In this document: in pieces, positions 24,816 through 37,587 of the stretch | Position numbering within the stretch: position 1 is the first letter of the stretch | How the letters are laid out: each line of letters begins with the position of its first letter | Origin: Phaseolus vulgaris | Lineage: Eukaryota > Streptophyta > Magnoliopsida > Fabales > Fabaceae | DNA: 64,000 nt | Reading direction: 5' to 3' | Assembly (NCBI RefSeq): GCF_000499845.2 | Contig: NC_023759.2 | Coordinates: forward strand, 47,214,672-47,278,671 | The notes under the pieces: model-generated | Databases searched by the model: none | The model's input: only the letters and a program-made list of their open reading frames with translations | What the model was told of the DNA's origin: nothing | Position numbers and translations under genes: made by a program

Positions 24816-25868
24816 TTTTTTATAAATAATGTAATTATATACCAATTTAAAAATTAGTTTATAAATTTTTAATAATAAAAAATTATTTAAATATATTTTT
24901 AATTTTTAAAATAATATTTAATTGATTTAAAAAATAATAATTTATTTTTTAAAAATTAATTTTTATTTAATAATTTTTTATAATAATATGCTATAAGGAA
25001 AATCTCATGTGCATGTTTTCGAAAGTTGTATTTCTTTTAACATAAAGTTCACATTATTTATGAGTAAACGAACTTAGTTGTTTCCTCCTTTAAATATAAA
25101 ATGTTTTTTTTTCTTAATATAAGTATATACTAGGCACATCATGTCCAACATTTTATTAATTTCTCAAATTCAGGTTGAGATAAGTTATTTTGGCATGTGA
25201 AGGTTCATATCCCTGTTCATTTCTAATTATATATGTTTATACTCTTTCTAAACGTTCTTTTGATATTTATCATATACGATAATTATGTTCAAGTTAATAC
25301 AAAATGTAGTTATTAATTTGTCACCCACAAGTTATAATTTCTTTCAACCATACAATATAAACAAGGAAAAGTTTATTTTGACATTGAAACAGTAAACAAT
25401 ATACATTTCACAACCAATTATAATAATATAATAATATTTTAAATTAAAAAAAATAAAATAAATATAATTAAAATAATAATTTACTAAGATGTACGTACAA
25501 TGTATGTATTTTACTGTGTACATTTTACTCCAGGATCGCAGTCCCCCTAGCGTTCAATCTAAGCAATATAATCAACCATTTAATATTTTACTAATGCATA
25601 ATAAATTATTTCACACATTATTTTAATTTATTAGTAATTTTACAGATTCTTTATGGATTGAAAAGTTCTATTCAATCATACTTAAATAATGCTTGCATAT
25701 CTAAGCTACATAACTTAGTGAAAGTTTCAAAAATTTGCATTCACTGAATTTTTCTTCCAAAATTATTAAATACTAAAAACTATCTTATATATTATTCGTA
25801 AGATTTCATTAAGTTATTAAGTTTTATGCATATTCTCAGCTACATTCTAACTTATACATGATATCATA
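24816..25868. other. AT-rich spacer with a hairpin-element fragment
   Basis: The first ~170 bp (ATACCAATTTAAAAATTAG through TTATTTAATAATTTTTTATAA) match the hairpin family at 15394. The remainder has no gene or clear repeat. Confidence 0.45.
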
Positions 25869-26233
25869 CACTACTACAACAAGAAAGTTATTAAATATAA
25901 ACAAATTTTAAAAATAAAATAATTAGTAAATATAAACAAATTTTAAAAATAAAATAATTAGTTAATATATTGATTAAATTATATATTATTTTATAAATTA
26001 AAATAATATTAATATTTAAAATAATATTTATTATTAATAAAATTTGTAGTAGATTTAGATTCTAAAGTTATAATTAATTATATACAAAATTAAAAACTAG
26101 TTTATTAATAATAAAAACTATTTTAAATACCAATATTTATAGTTTTTAAAATAATATATAATTCAATCAATATAATAATTAGTTATCTTTTATCTTTAAA
26201 ATGATTTTTTATTTAATAATTTTTTGTAATGAC
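25869..26233. mobile_element. AT-rich MITE-like hairpin element
   Basis: The left end ACTACAACAAGAAAGTTATT with AAATATAAACAAATTTT pairs imperfectly with the inverse complement of the right end (TCATTACAAAAAATTATT followed by AAATAAAAAATCATTTT). A 36-bp block beginning AAATATAAACAAATTTTAAA is tandemly doubled near 25893-25963. It is in the same family as the element at 15394-15715. The CACTAC-like end could point to CACTA-type ancestry, but no 3-bp duplication is clear. Confidence 0.5.
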
Positions 26234-29200
26234 ATTTTTGCATGCTCAAATTCATTACTAAACTAATTTTTCTAATTATATGATCCAATTTACAACATAG
26301 TTTAGGACTTTTAACAAATAATTTGTTTTTGAGTAAGTCGTGGTAAAAATATACCATACCTCATAAACAAAATAAGTAACATACATCATTTAATTTTCCA
26401 ATATTTATTAAGCACCCATCAATATTATTTTTCTATTCATTTCTTCATACGGTCAGAAAATAGTTTTCAGCTTCAAAATTCAAATAAATGTTGAATCATT
26501 TATGGAAATTGTAATAGAATTAAATGGCTCTAATATTATATTTAATCTCTATATATATGTTCATTAAATTTTATAAAATACCAACTTTTGATTATTTTAA
26601 AAATAATAAAATGGACTTATAAATTTCCGAAAAAAACATATACATATCACACTTGAGTAACAAATCATTTATATAATTTTAGGGATATAGAAAAAGCAAG
26701 TCGCTGGTTTCAGAACTTCCAAACTCTTAAAAAAAAATGCAGTAGTGGTGCCCAATATGAAGCAGTACCACACAATCCATTCCTTAGTTGGCACCACAAA
26801 AATCAAAATTTGATAGATATGACTCACGGGAGAGCCACAAGAATAAAAGGTGGACAATTGGCTCCATAATGTCTATAAGGTGACAAAATATCATCTTTCT
26901 TCATTCATGTATACAGTGTTTTCCGCCGTTAAAAACGTGATTCCGGGACTCTTAGAATTCAATTTGTATATCCCACGTCGTTTAAAAGTTTAAGATTTAT
27001 GATTTGATTTTAAGAGTGGAAGTAAATGACACTTTAAATATACATTGAAACGTCTAGTTGAGTTTCGATTATGAAGTGATTGTGAGAGGATTTGAGAGAT
27101 TAAGTGTGCTTGAATTTGAGTATAAATTTGTGATGAATCTTTATTGAAATTTGTAAGTGATATAATAATTGTGAAAGATTTTTTATTTTTTGAAAGCGGT
27201 AAAATGTTAGTTACAAATTTACCCTTGTATTTAAAAATATTTAAATAATAAAATATGAAATATTTTTATGTAAATTTGAATTAATTCAAATATTTTTTAA
27301 ATTATTTTTTGAAAAAATATAAATTATTTAATATTGTCAAAACATGAAAAGAATGGTACAAATTTACCATTATATTTATTTATACATTTTAAAAAAAATT
27401 ATTCATTTAATTATATTGTAGATAGTTATAACATGTAAATATTTTATAATAAAAAATGTTATATGCAAAATAATTGTACAACAAATTTATTTAACTTAAT
27501 AATCTATTTTTAAACATTTTTATCGATTAACTTTATCACTTTAAACATGTTCGTAATATAGTAAAAATACCAACTTAATAATTAAATAAATATTAGTATT
27601 TCTGTATAGGTTAGCAATTGTTTATTTTAATTCGAAAAAAAAAACAAATTAGTTATTAGATATGTTTCTTTATTATAATTACCCTATGAAAAGTTTAGGG
27701 TTTAATAGAAATGACAATGAATATAGAAAACCAATCATAACAAAGTTAAATTGCATTCTATAATTCTATATTACACCATGTTAATCTACATAAAAGTTTA
27801 CATTGTGTGAAACAAATTTAAATTAAAAAAAAAGGTAATTAATGTTAATAACCATTTTCTTGTATGTGTACCTTTTACTAAGAATATATGCCTCTTATCA
27901 CCCTTTTACCTTTGGAAGGGCCAGAAAATCCATTGGCCAAATTTTGTATCCAAACATTCCTATAGTTTGATGACCAATATATAGGGATACTTTCACCTTT
28001 CAAGTTCCATTTTTGCACCAGAAAAAACATGAATTAGGCATAGGAAGAAAGGGTGTTATTGCATCTTCTGCCACCAATTGCAACTTCCATGTTTTTTTCT
28101 AGAAAAAAGTTCAATAAAGAGGATGGAGAGGAAGAATAATATTTTTTTTTTCATTTCTTAAAGTTATTTTTCAATCACTCTTAAATTTAATTAATCTCTT
28201 CGTTTTTAATGTGTTTCCATAAAGTTTTGGCATCAACACTTAAACCCATAATTGTTCACTACCTAAAGATCTACTAGAGATGGAGGAGTTTCCCTTTTCT
28301 TTTTCTTTTTTTTTATAAAATTTTTTATATTAGGCATTACTATGCAACTTGACATTTCAGCACACCTCAAGTAACAACAATCATCTACCATCACATAAAA
28401 AAAATCATTATTAAAAAAAGATAAAAAAAATACAAAAATATGGGAGGAATAGACTAAAATCCACATGTTAACAAAAACGATTTTCTTTTCTTTTTTATCA
28501 AGTTGGATGCTTTATCATATGACAATTTAACTGTGATAAAATGGATTATTCTCATGTTTTAAATGTATAAATTCATTTCTTTAAATGCTTTGGAATGTTG
28601 AGTAATTTATCTTTGGCTATGCCTTCGTGAATCTTTAAGAAAAATATTAATAACAAAAACGAAAAACAAAATAATCTATTATATTCTACAAATAATTTAT
28701 TATTTCATGTTTTTGGAATCTATTTTGAAACATAAAAAGCAAATAAAAAATCATTATAAGTAATAGTTGATTATATTGAGTGACTTTAATACATGTATGG
28801 ACGTTTAAATGATTATTATTTAAAAAATAATCAATTAAATTAATGTAGCAATGAGGGTTAAAAATATTATTTTATTTAAAATAATAATTTATTTCTAATC
28901 AATTAGGCGAATAGACGATGTTTAAATTGATTACGTAACCTTGTTTAATGAATTAGATATAATGAATTATCTAAACGTTTATGAAATCAATTAAACGATA
29001 ATATATTGTTATGAATGGTTAAAAATCTTGATGAATGATAAACTAAGTGATAATAGTTTGTGAAACACCTTTATTCATGTAGTTATACCTTATTTTCAAA
29101 TGTAACATAAATGAGTTGAATACTTGAGTTTTTTTTTATGGAATGAAATGTATTACAACAAGTTTTTTTCCAAAATATTAATCCTATGAAAATATGAATC

Positions 29201-31164
29201 TTATTAAAAGATTTAATAACTTAAATACACTAAAATAATTTCTATTATTAATAAAATTTATAAATTATTTTTTAATATTAATTACTAAAATTTTAACTAT
29301 TAATTTTTCTATATTTTCTATTAGTCATTATAAAGAATAATTGGAAAAGTGTTAAGATTATAGTTCAGCCAAAATTAAAGTTATTAGACAAGAACATAGA
29401 GGAGGGGGAAAAAATTCAATGAGAAACATGAAGAAATCTCAAAAAAGTTAATTTAAAAAAAAATAAAAAATATATAACGTCATTTTATGCTCAATATGAG
29501 ATTGAAGCAAAGTAATAATAATATTTATTTGGTCACGATTGAAAAAATCAACACTAAAATTTATAAAATTGTAAAAATTTAGTAACAAAATGTATAATTT
29601 AAAATATAAAGTAAATTAATATTCTGGGTTGAAAACCAACTCAGATTGATCATATTAGCAAACTAATAATAATTTGGTAATTAATTGACAGAAAGGTAAA
29701 ATATATAATTTTTAAATTTAGATAGTAAAATTAATAAAGATAAAAAGTAGTAATTAAGCTGTGTAATGAAGTCGATTTTAAATGAATATCAATTGGAATT
29801 TCCAATTTGATGGAGACAAATTTGTTAAGCTATGCCGTTTTTTAACTCCTTATATATATTTCTTATTAGTTAAATGTAAATTCAAGATCATATTAATAAT
29901 TTTCTATTATAATTTATACTAGCCTTTAATAAATTTTAACTAACAATAAACGTCTGCTGTAAAAAAATGTACGAGTACAGCTTCTTAATTGACATAAGTA
30001 TTCCATCTACTGATACCTACCCACAGAATTACTATTTAACAAACAAAATATTACCTTCAAAGTATTTAACTTATAAAATATATTAAAAACCTAAAAGTTA
30101 TTAAAATTGATCATACTATAAATACGATGGTTATGTTTAAATTAAATACTAGTATATTTTGCAACTTGAGATAAATAAAGCTATTTAAAATTATTTTCAA
30201 ATCCAATTTGATATTTAACTCGTAATTTAATACAACGTATTTCATAAATCACCATTTTCAAGTACCCACGTCGCAAATTTCAACACCAAAACGTAAAATG
30301 TTCATTTTATCTTTTATGATTTAAAATTTTTTGTGTGTTTCAGATATTCATAAATTAAATCACAATTTTTTTTTATATACAACCGAAATTAATATCTCAC
30401 TTTTGAATTTTGTCATATAAAAATTTGTTTGCCTAAACAGTATAAATAATTTCCTAGATATCAAGATCCATAAAAAAGTATAAATAAGTTATAGATCTCG
30501 ATACTTAGCACCATTTACAGCACACAATCCTGGATATGAAAATTCAAAATTCATAACTCACTTATTCTGAAACTTAAATGAAGTATGAAAATGACATTTT
30601 CGGTATCGAAATTTGGAGTATATATCTTTTTATAAAAAAAAAGTTAAAATGTTTGAATGTTTAGTTATAAAAGTGTGTTTTCTTTATATTTTGGGTTGTG
30701 TAATTCTCTATATTACACGGTCTGAAATTAACTAAAATGTTTGTGTATCTTATGAATTAGACAACCTTAAACTTATTTTTAAGTAAAACTTTTTGAACTA
30801 GTCAATCCATAATGCAAATTTATAGTTTGAATTATGTTATTCAAAACATATTTTTTTAAAAAAATACATAATTTGAAAGTCAATTTATTATTCAAGAATC
30901 CTAGAATTTAGAAGTAATTTTTTGAGAAAACACATTTTGAAAAAAAAAATTATCGATTACATGATACAGAGAAGCTTTAAGAAAAGACTTCCAAATTATA
31001 TAATTTAAAATATATACTTTTTACTAAAGGATAAAAATGTATTTTCATATAAAATATATAAAATATGGGGATGCCAAAAAATTATGAAGGTATAGGAAGA
31101 AGCAACTAACTTTTTGTAAAGCTTCAGCCCAAAATATTCCCAACGAACCTTGCATCCAATAATT
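26234..31164. other. Long AT-rich spacer
   Basis: No gene is supported over about 5 kb. Frames at 26669 (minus) and 28263 (minus) have no domain. The stretch 27860-28100 is less AT-rich and has a TATATAGGGA box near 27979 but no open frame. It could be an abandoned promoter or a non-coding transcript. Confidence 0.45.
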
Positions 31165-31585
31165 GGTAATTACTTCCTGCACCCAGTAATATTTGAAGTT
31201 GAACCGACATTTACATCAAAAGACAAAAATACCCTTAAATAAAAGAGAGTGAATAAAAATACACTTTAGAACTTCTTTTCCATAATATTTTTCCAGATTT
31301 GAACTTCTGGAACATTTTTTTTATTCCAGAATCTTTTTCCTGAATTACGCTTTCAGTTTTTTTTTTCTCAAACTTAATTTTCGCCTTCTGAAATTACCTT
31401 TTCAGAATAGAACTTTTATTTTTCTGAATTTTCAAATTCTATTTAAGAATTTCATTCCCATAATAATCTTTTCCAAATTCTTTTTTAATTTCGAATTTTC
31501 ATCTTCAGAATAAAGGATTTTTTGAAAATTTAAAAATATTCAGGATGCGGTTTAAAAAAAAGATGGGTGTAAGGAGAATTTGGCC
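31165..31585. mobile_element. Probable Mutator-type MITE, older copy
   Basis: The left end reads GGTAATTACTTCCTGCACCC. The inverse complement of the right end reads GGCCAAATTCTCCTTACACCC. The left end closely resembles the left end of the element at 37231 (GGCAATTGCTTCCTGCACCC). The interior is rich in TTCCAGAA and TTTTCAGAAT motifs, as in that copy. No exact 9-bp duplication remains; only ATAATT is shared by both flanks. Confidence 0.5.
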
Positions 31586-31965
31586 GATAATTAATCCCCA
31601 ATGAAAATTCAGAACCCAAACCCAAGAGACGTGGACGTATGTATGCTTGGCACTTCCACATAAAGCTATTCGTTAATTAACATGACTAATCTTATTAAAC
31701 AACACTAAGCTTATAATTTTAGCAACTACATGTGTGCGTATCTTAGTTTCTTGCTTTGATAATGCTTTTAAAAGCAATCAATCATAACAAATAATAATAA
31801 TTCTTACCAGCTATAAGAGCTTAAAGTGTAGTTAAGTATTATTAGTCTACACTAATTAGTTCAGTGGCGTTGCTTAGTGGCCCCAAATTCTCTCTCTCTA
31901 AAAAAAAAATTGACACTTTTAAAAATATTTCGTAAAAATTCACTTTGTACACATTTATAATTATA

Positions 31966-32580
31966 TATTATGAAATATTCTTATTTTTAAGTTAATGTGA
32001 GATCTTTAACACACTCTTCACTATGTAGCATAGAAATGGACACTGGACACGAACACAAATACAGGTATAATATCTAAAATGTAGGACACGGAAGCACGAA
32101 TCTATATATTATATAATTATAAATTATATAAATTGACAATAAAGATTTATGTGCCCAAGTATGTTCCGAATTATTTTTTGGAGCAAAAAATATTTTTCAT
32201 GACTGATTCAAAAAAATTTGTTTATTATTTTTATAATCATAATATTTTTATACAATAAGTTTAATTTTTTATAAAATTAATGTATTTTTTAAAATTGTGT
32301 TAAAATCATACTAGAATTGTCAGAATTGGATATTTCACGAATATATGTCCTACAAGTGTTATATGAGTGTCGGTGTCCGATATGAATATCCGAAACCGAC
32401 ACGCCATTTAAGAAAAGTGTCTGAGTTTCATAGACTCTTCACCTCAAGACTGTTAACTCGTGTGTAAAACTATATAGCATAGGTGATCCAATAACGGGTG
32501 ATCTGATAAATCCAACAAACTCTTGTTAAGATAAACTTTAAATGAGTCTAATATCATCTAAACAAAACTTTAAGTGCATT
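31966..32580 (-). mobile_element. Degraded TRIM copy interrupted by a MITE
   Basis: The left part (to 32021) has the LTR end TGTGAGATCTTTAACA. The right part (from 32443) has CTCGTGTGTAAAAC, CCAATAACGGGTGATC and CAACAAACTCTTGTTAAGAT, in the same order as the TRIM at 16650-17012. Between them lies a separate insertion (32022-32433). The outer LTR is mostly lost. Minus orientation, as in the intact copy. Confidence 0.65.
32022..32433. mobile_element. MITE inserted inside the TRIM remnant, 9-bp target duplication
   Basis: ACTCTTCAC occurs at 32013-32021 and again at 32434-32442, exactly bracketing the insert. The left end (CATAGAAATGGACACTGGACACG) and the right end (GTGTCTGAGTTTCATAG) are imperfect inverted repeats. 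Removing the insert and one ACTCTTCAC restores the TRIM interior. A 9-bp duplication points to the Mutator superfamily; if the terminal C belongs to the element, the duplication is 8 bp, which would fit hAT. The GACAC-rich ends are seen in a widespread plant MITE type (recall only). Confidence 0.75.
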
Positions 32581-33293
32581 TCAACTTTATACACATGCCT
32601 ACTATGTTTGTATATATCTTTATATAACACAAACTATATATCCCATTACATATTTCTTTCTTTTCACTTTATTTTTCTCTCCCTCTTTGTATGAATTCAT
32701 TTCTCAAAAAACCATATCTTTAAAACAATTACTGATGAAACATCTGGATTACATGTTGATATTTCCTGCATGTAACGTCTCTAAATTCGTTTATTTGAAA
32801 GAGGGAATATAATTTTTTCTGCATCGGCATGGAATTTATATAATAAAGTATTAAACATCTGGAAAACAATTAAATTGTATATATAATTGTATGATTGCAT
32901 AAAAAAAGTAAAGAATAGTGTAGCTTGTAGGAGTTGGAATGCTTGACCTTTCAACTGTACATTAAAAGCATATGATGAAGGCCATGTGATTCGAAACAGA
33001 GTGTATTGAATTTTATATGCTGCATACATCTAAATAATGAATGCATAATCAAATTTCTTCACCCACAGATCACGTATATTTATTTGATTTCGTATCCTCA
33101 AGAAATGCATTAGGCCAAACAATGATTATATACTAGTTTCAACAGTTACAAGGAGAAGTATCTGATTAACCACATTTTTCAAATACAACATCAATAAGAC
33201 AAGTTGTTACTAATATTTAATCATGATTTGACGATTATAATGAACATTCAAACAGTTAGTTAGTGTCATGTATCTTTGCACTCTACAAAACCT
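32581..33293. other. Upstream region of SDR copy 3
   Basis: No gene is supported. The 82-codon minus-strand frame at 32781-33029 has no domain. The last part is presumed promoter. Confidence 0.45.
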
Positions 33294-33300
33294 TATAAAT
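33294..33300 (+). promoter_or_regulatory. TATA box of SDR gene copy 3
   Basis: TATAAAT lies 134 bp before the ATG at 33428, giving a leader of roughly 100 nt. Confidence 0.5.
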
Positions 33301-33384
33301 ATAGGTTATTATTATCAGGGGTCACTCCAAGAGCTTTATTTCCAGGTTTTGGGGAGTGTTCATCGTCCAAACAAGGAACTCACG

Positions 33385-33408
33385 CATTCATTCATTCATT
33401 CATTCATT
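33385..33408. repeat. (CATT)6 microsatellite in the SDR copy 3 leader
   Basis: Six perfect CATT units end 19 bp before the start codon at 33428, inside the predicted 5' leader. Copies 1 and 2 lack it. Length variation here could alter translation. Confidence 0.85.
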
Positions 33409-33427
33409 CCCTCACTAATCACTTCCA

Positions 33428-34384
33428 ATGCCGAAACAAAGGTCCTTCTCCAAATTAGATCTATCTATGCTTCTTTCATCATTTTGTAACATGTCATAGT
33501 TCTATGTTGATTTTGTTCATCTGATTTATATATACTTTGATGATGAACTTTGATTAGTTGACTGAGCACTTTTTTATGTGATTATTTTGGGTTATAGGTT
33601 GGAGGGTAAGGTGGCTCTTATCACCGGGGCAGCAAGTGGTATTGGAGAAGAGACAGTGAGATTGTTCGCAGAACATGGAGCAGTTATTGTGGCAGCAGAT
33701 ATTCAAGATGAGCAAGGTCAAAAAGTTGCTGCTTCACTAGGGCCAGAGAGAGTGACTTACCACCATTGCGATGTGAGAGATGAAAACCAAGTTGAAGAAA
33801 CCATCAACTTCACTTTGGAAAAACATGGTCGAATAGATATTTTGTTCAGCAACGCAGGCATCATAGGTTCTCTATCTGGGATCCTTGACCTTGATCTGAA
33901 TGAGTTTGACAACACCATGGCCACAAATGTTCGCGGTGTAGCCGCCACAATTAAGCACTCAGCACGTGCTATGGTTGCCAAAAGCATCCGTGGATCCATC
34001 ATATGCACCACCAGTGTGGCTGCCACAGTTGGTGGAACAGGTCCTCATGGTTATACCACATCAAAACATGCTCTCACGGGGTTGGTGAAATCAGCTTGTA
34101 GTGAACTCGGAGCATATGGAATAAGAGTTAACAGCATATCCCCATTTGGAGTAGCCACGCCTCTTGCATGCAGGGCTTTCAACTTTGAACCTGAGCAAGT
34201 TGAAGCTAATAGCTGCTCACAAGCCAACCTCAAGGGTGTGGTACTGAAGGCTAAGCATATAGCAGAAGCAGCTTTGTTTCTTGCTTCTGATGAAGCAGTT
34301 TACATAAGTGGTCACAACTTGGTGGTGGATGGTGGCTTCTCTGTGGTTAACAGAAGTTATTTTTCCACACCTGTTGACGTGTAG
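33428..34384 (+). CDS. SDR110C short-chain dehydrogenase, array copy 3 (SDR3-like)
   Basis: Exon 1 is 33428-33441 (14 nt, MPKQ plus two bases), intron 33442-33597, exon 2 is 33598-34384; 266 residues. Motifs in order: TGAASGIG, Asp in VAADIQDE, CDV, FSNAG, Asn in TNVRG, catalytic Ser in CTTSVAA and YTTSK. The stretches LFSNAG, ILDLDL, GPHGYTTSKHAL and VLKAKHIAEAALFLASDE resemble Arabidopsis SDR3 (At2g47130) as I recall it. It is the most diverged of the three copies, has AT-richer codons than copies 1 and 2, and ends in a different tail after VVNR. It keeps all catalytic residues. It is separated from copy 2 by about 11 kb of repeat-filled DNA. Confidence 0.93.
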
Positions 34385-35679
34385 ACCCAAAAAATGAGTT
34401 TTGTGGCAGATTGGCTTTAGTTGCCTTATCCTTCAAGTTGAGAAGATGATGTCATGCGGTGCGTCAAATTACGTTGTTACCGGGACTTTTCAATTCTGCA
34501 AGTGTCTCTCCTTTGTTTCTATGTTTTTTAAAGCATAAATTCATCAACCTTGTCTGCTTGTGACTCAAAAGCCTGTTTGCTTTCTATGTACTTTTCCTTA
34601 TCTTGGGTTTAGCTTCTTAACATTAACTTTTTCACTCCCTTTTTTCCCTCCCCATACTTATTTCTGTTTTTTTTTCTTCAAATTTTCTTTGTATTATTAA
34701 TGTTGCATACTGTGTCATATACATATGAAGTCAAGGATAGTTAATTTGCTGACTTTTTTGTCTTGTAATAAACTAAAGAACTGCAACCCTGGAACCAGAG
34801 GCAGTGATGCTTTTCAATTATATTCTGCCATTTCAAACAATGCTGGACTCAACTTGCACACCAACATCCCCTATAGAGAGAGGTTTAAAGATAACAATAA
34901 TCAATTTCTAAAGATAAAGTATGTTTTTTCTTCCACTGCATCTAACCAGGATGATCCTGAATTGTATCTGTTACTGTTGCTCTAGGGAAAGTAGGAACCA
35001 CCGTAACTGTAACACAATTCATTATTTTCTACCCCTTTCTTCTCTAAGATGCGGCGAAATTGTCGGCCACTGAGGGTTTCATTCTACCATCGATGTTTGC
35101 AATTTCAAAGATTCAATTTTCTCGGGACCAACTCGCACTGTTCAATTCACCAAGCCTTTTTTTCCTTTTACTTTTTTTCAATTATACAGTGCAAAACCAT
35201 TGGGAACTAATTGCAGGAAAGACAAACACACATGTATTTTTATCCGTTTATTCAGGCTTTGCATAGTTTCCCGATTATAAGGTGGTTTCAAATTGAGGTT
35301 GTAATTATAATTTGAGAAGTAGTTGAATGGGTGGCGTCAAAAGCACATGATGAAAATTATATATTATATGACTGATGCTGAAGGGAGGGAGAGACTTTGT
35401 GTATAATCCAATTAATCAGTTTCTCTTTTGTCAACCCCACAACCACAGGAAGAAACACGTGAACTTTTAATAAACCATAAACGCAACACATTTTCTCTCA
35501 CACCAGACCCTTGCTAAAACTTCACCAAAATCACAAAATCTAATGCATCCAAATGCATATGCATTGTTAGAAGAAAATGCACACATAGTTCAAAGTGATG
35601 AAATATATTTATAATATGATGCACTTATAGCTTAGAAGTTTACTCTTCCTTGACTATTACATCTGATGTAGATGTTACT
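34385..35679. other. Spacer after SDR copy 3
   Basis: The first few hundred bases are the expected 3' flank. Frames at 34725 and 35060 have no recognisable domain or partner exon. Confidence 0.5.
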
Positions 35680-36115
35680 CCTTCTTGAACTATTGTTTTG
35701 AAGAAAATGTTGTTGATCATTTGAAAAATAATTTTATGAAAGAATGTAACATTGTTGCTAAGTATCTAGAGGTAAAATCGATACATAAGACTCTCTTATA
35801 TTAATAACGAAGATAATATTATTCAAACTCTTAAAAGGTCAGAATGTCATAGAAAAAGTGTTAAGAAGATTATTCTGACAAATATTGTTATGAATTAAAT
35901 GTTGTTCTCTCCTCACTTGTTGGTTTCGAGAATGATGTTGTTGATTTTGTTTCAAAGTATGATATGAATAAAACTGGTAGGAAAGATTCTCTTATTGATA
36001 GTGAAAATGATGTTGTTCAAACAATTAAATGGTGTGGACATCCTAAAAAATGTTTTAAGAAATATGAAGTTAAGAGAAAATTATTATCCGGATTTTGTTG
36101 TATGAATCTATTTTA
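35680..36115 (+). pseudogene. Decayed coding-like tandem repeat, unrecognised
   Basis: Two diverged units about 229 bp apart (GTTGTTGAT at 35708 and 35937) share the pattern GAAAATGTTGTTGA, then AAGA-TCTCTTAT, then GTT(A)TTCAAAC and AAATGTTTTAAGAA-like blocks. The second unit is open without a start codon from about 35896 and includes ENDVVDFVSKYD and DVVQTIKWCGHPKKCFKKYE. The first unit has stops and a frameshift. Conservation of DVVD/DVVQ-like residues between units suggests the repeat was once translated. I cannot name the family. Confidence 0.35.
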
Positions 36116-37221
36116 AAGTTTTTTTTGGAGTTTTTTTCTCATAGGTTTTCTCCTCATTTTTAAGTTTATTTTTTTATGGTTTTTTTTTTATAATCTCCCA
36201 ACTTGTTAGGTTGTTCTATTATGTAATAGGAGATTGTGTATAGAATGGAAGTTTTATAAAAAAAAAATTAAGAATAGGTGAAGAAATATACTTATTGAGA
36301 AATCATATAAATTATATATATAAAGAGAATATAACAGCTAGCTGAAGAATATTATTGAAGTCAACCGAATGAAAATCAGAAAAAAAAGGTATAATTTGTA
36401 GCCTCCCCGTGATATTTCCTAGATTGGCTAGTTGACCTGTCTTTACAAAATATTAACACACTTAAAAACATACGTGGTCTAATACGTACCACGTCTATTC
36501 ATTTTTAATATTGTTTAACAATTTTATACTGGAAATAAAAAAATTAATAAAACTTCATTGTTTTTCAAGACTAGTTATGGAACTTTATATTTTAGTCTTT
36601 TCATTTATACTTTACTGTAAATACATATGAGTTGTTTTTCATTTTTAATATTAATGTTTGAATTATTTAAAAGTTAGGTGGTTTTGTCACTTCAATTCGA
36701 TCTTACAAAACTAAAGTAAAAGTTGTTCCGCACTAAACAAAACTCAAGTGGTGGTGCATAAGAATATAATTAAAAGAATAATTAATATTCATTTGAAAAT
36801 TTAAATGAATTTTTTTTTCAGTACTTAAAAAATAACTAAACATATCAGAGGTTAAGTCCATTTTTTCATAATTTAAGTATTATATCTAATACATTCCTGG
36901 CATAAATTTTAATAATAACAAATTAATTTTAATTATGTTTTTTACTTTTTAAATTTAGGGTAGATTTGATTTAAATCTTTCAAATTTAAAATTGAGATTA
37001 TTTTTAGAATATGCAATTAAATAAGATTAATTTAATTTAAAATGATTTATATTTAAATACTTTTACTAATATTTAAATCTACTAAAGTTATTCATTACAG
37101 TACTTCCTTTTTAGTCTGTCTAAAAATCCTACTCCAATAAGCACTTCTTCCTATGCTGCACAAAATCCAAATACAGAACGGGCTTATCTGTTTAATTGAT
37201 ACTGTAGAAGACACACTACCA
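36116..37221. other. AT-rich spacer
   Basis: I see no gene, RNA gene or bounded repeat in this stretch. Confidence 0.5.
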
Positions 37222-37230
37222 ATAGCAAAA

Positions 37231-37587
37231 GGCAATTGCTTCCTGCACCCAACACTTTTGAACCTGCACCCAACATAATTTCAAAATTTCGGAAATACCC
37301 TTTATTCCAGAAATAAAAATTCGAAATTGAAAATAATGTATTCTGGAAAAGTAGATCCGGAAGAGATTATTGTGTTTTGGATATAAAAATCTGGAAAAAA
37401 AGAAATCAAAATCTCATTCCGAATTAAAAAATCCAGAATGGAAAATAATACAGAAAAGTTTATCCAAAAAAAATTATTGTGTTCCGGAAGAGCATCGAAA
37501 TATAATTTATAATTTTATATGTACACATTTTTTAAGGTCTTTTATCCTATAACCAGGTGCAGTTATATGGTGAAAAAAACAATTGCC
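37231..37587. mobile_element. Mutator-type MITE with perfect 9-bp target duplication
   Basis: ATAGCAAAA is duplicated at 37222-37230 and 37588-37596. The element starts GGCAATTGCTTCCTGCACCC and ends with CAATTGCC, so the outer 8 bp are perfect inverted repeats; TGCACC is also echoed near the right end as AGGTGCAG. The interior holds repeated TTCCGGAA- and ATTCCAGAA-like motifs. A 9-bp duplication is typical of the Mutator superfamily. It lies about 360 bp upstream of the membrane protein gene. Confidence 0.8.

Noticed and set aside
25531..25562. GC-rich island GGATCGCAGTCCCCCTAGCG in AT-rich DNA, considered as a tRNA or transposon end
   Set aside because: No cloverleaf, no B-box and no matching inverted copy were found nearby.
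27860..28110. Less AT-rich patch with a TATA-like box, considered as a hidden gene
   Set aside because: No open frame of useful length on either strand and no splice structure.
34725..35266. Two open frames downstream of SDR copy 3
   Set aside because: No domain, low-complexity leucine or phenylalanine runs, and no splice partners.
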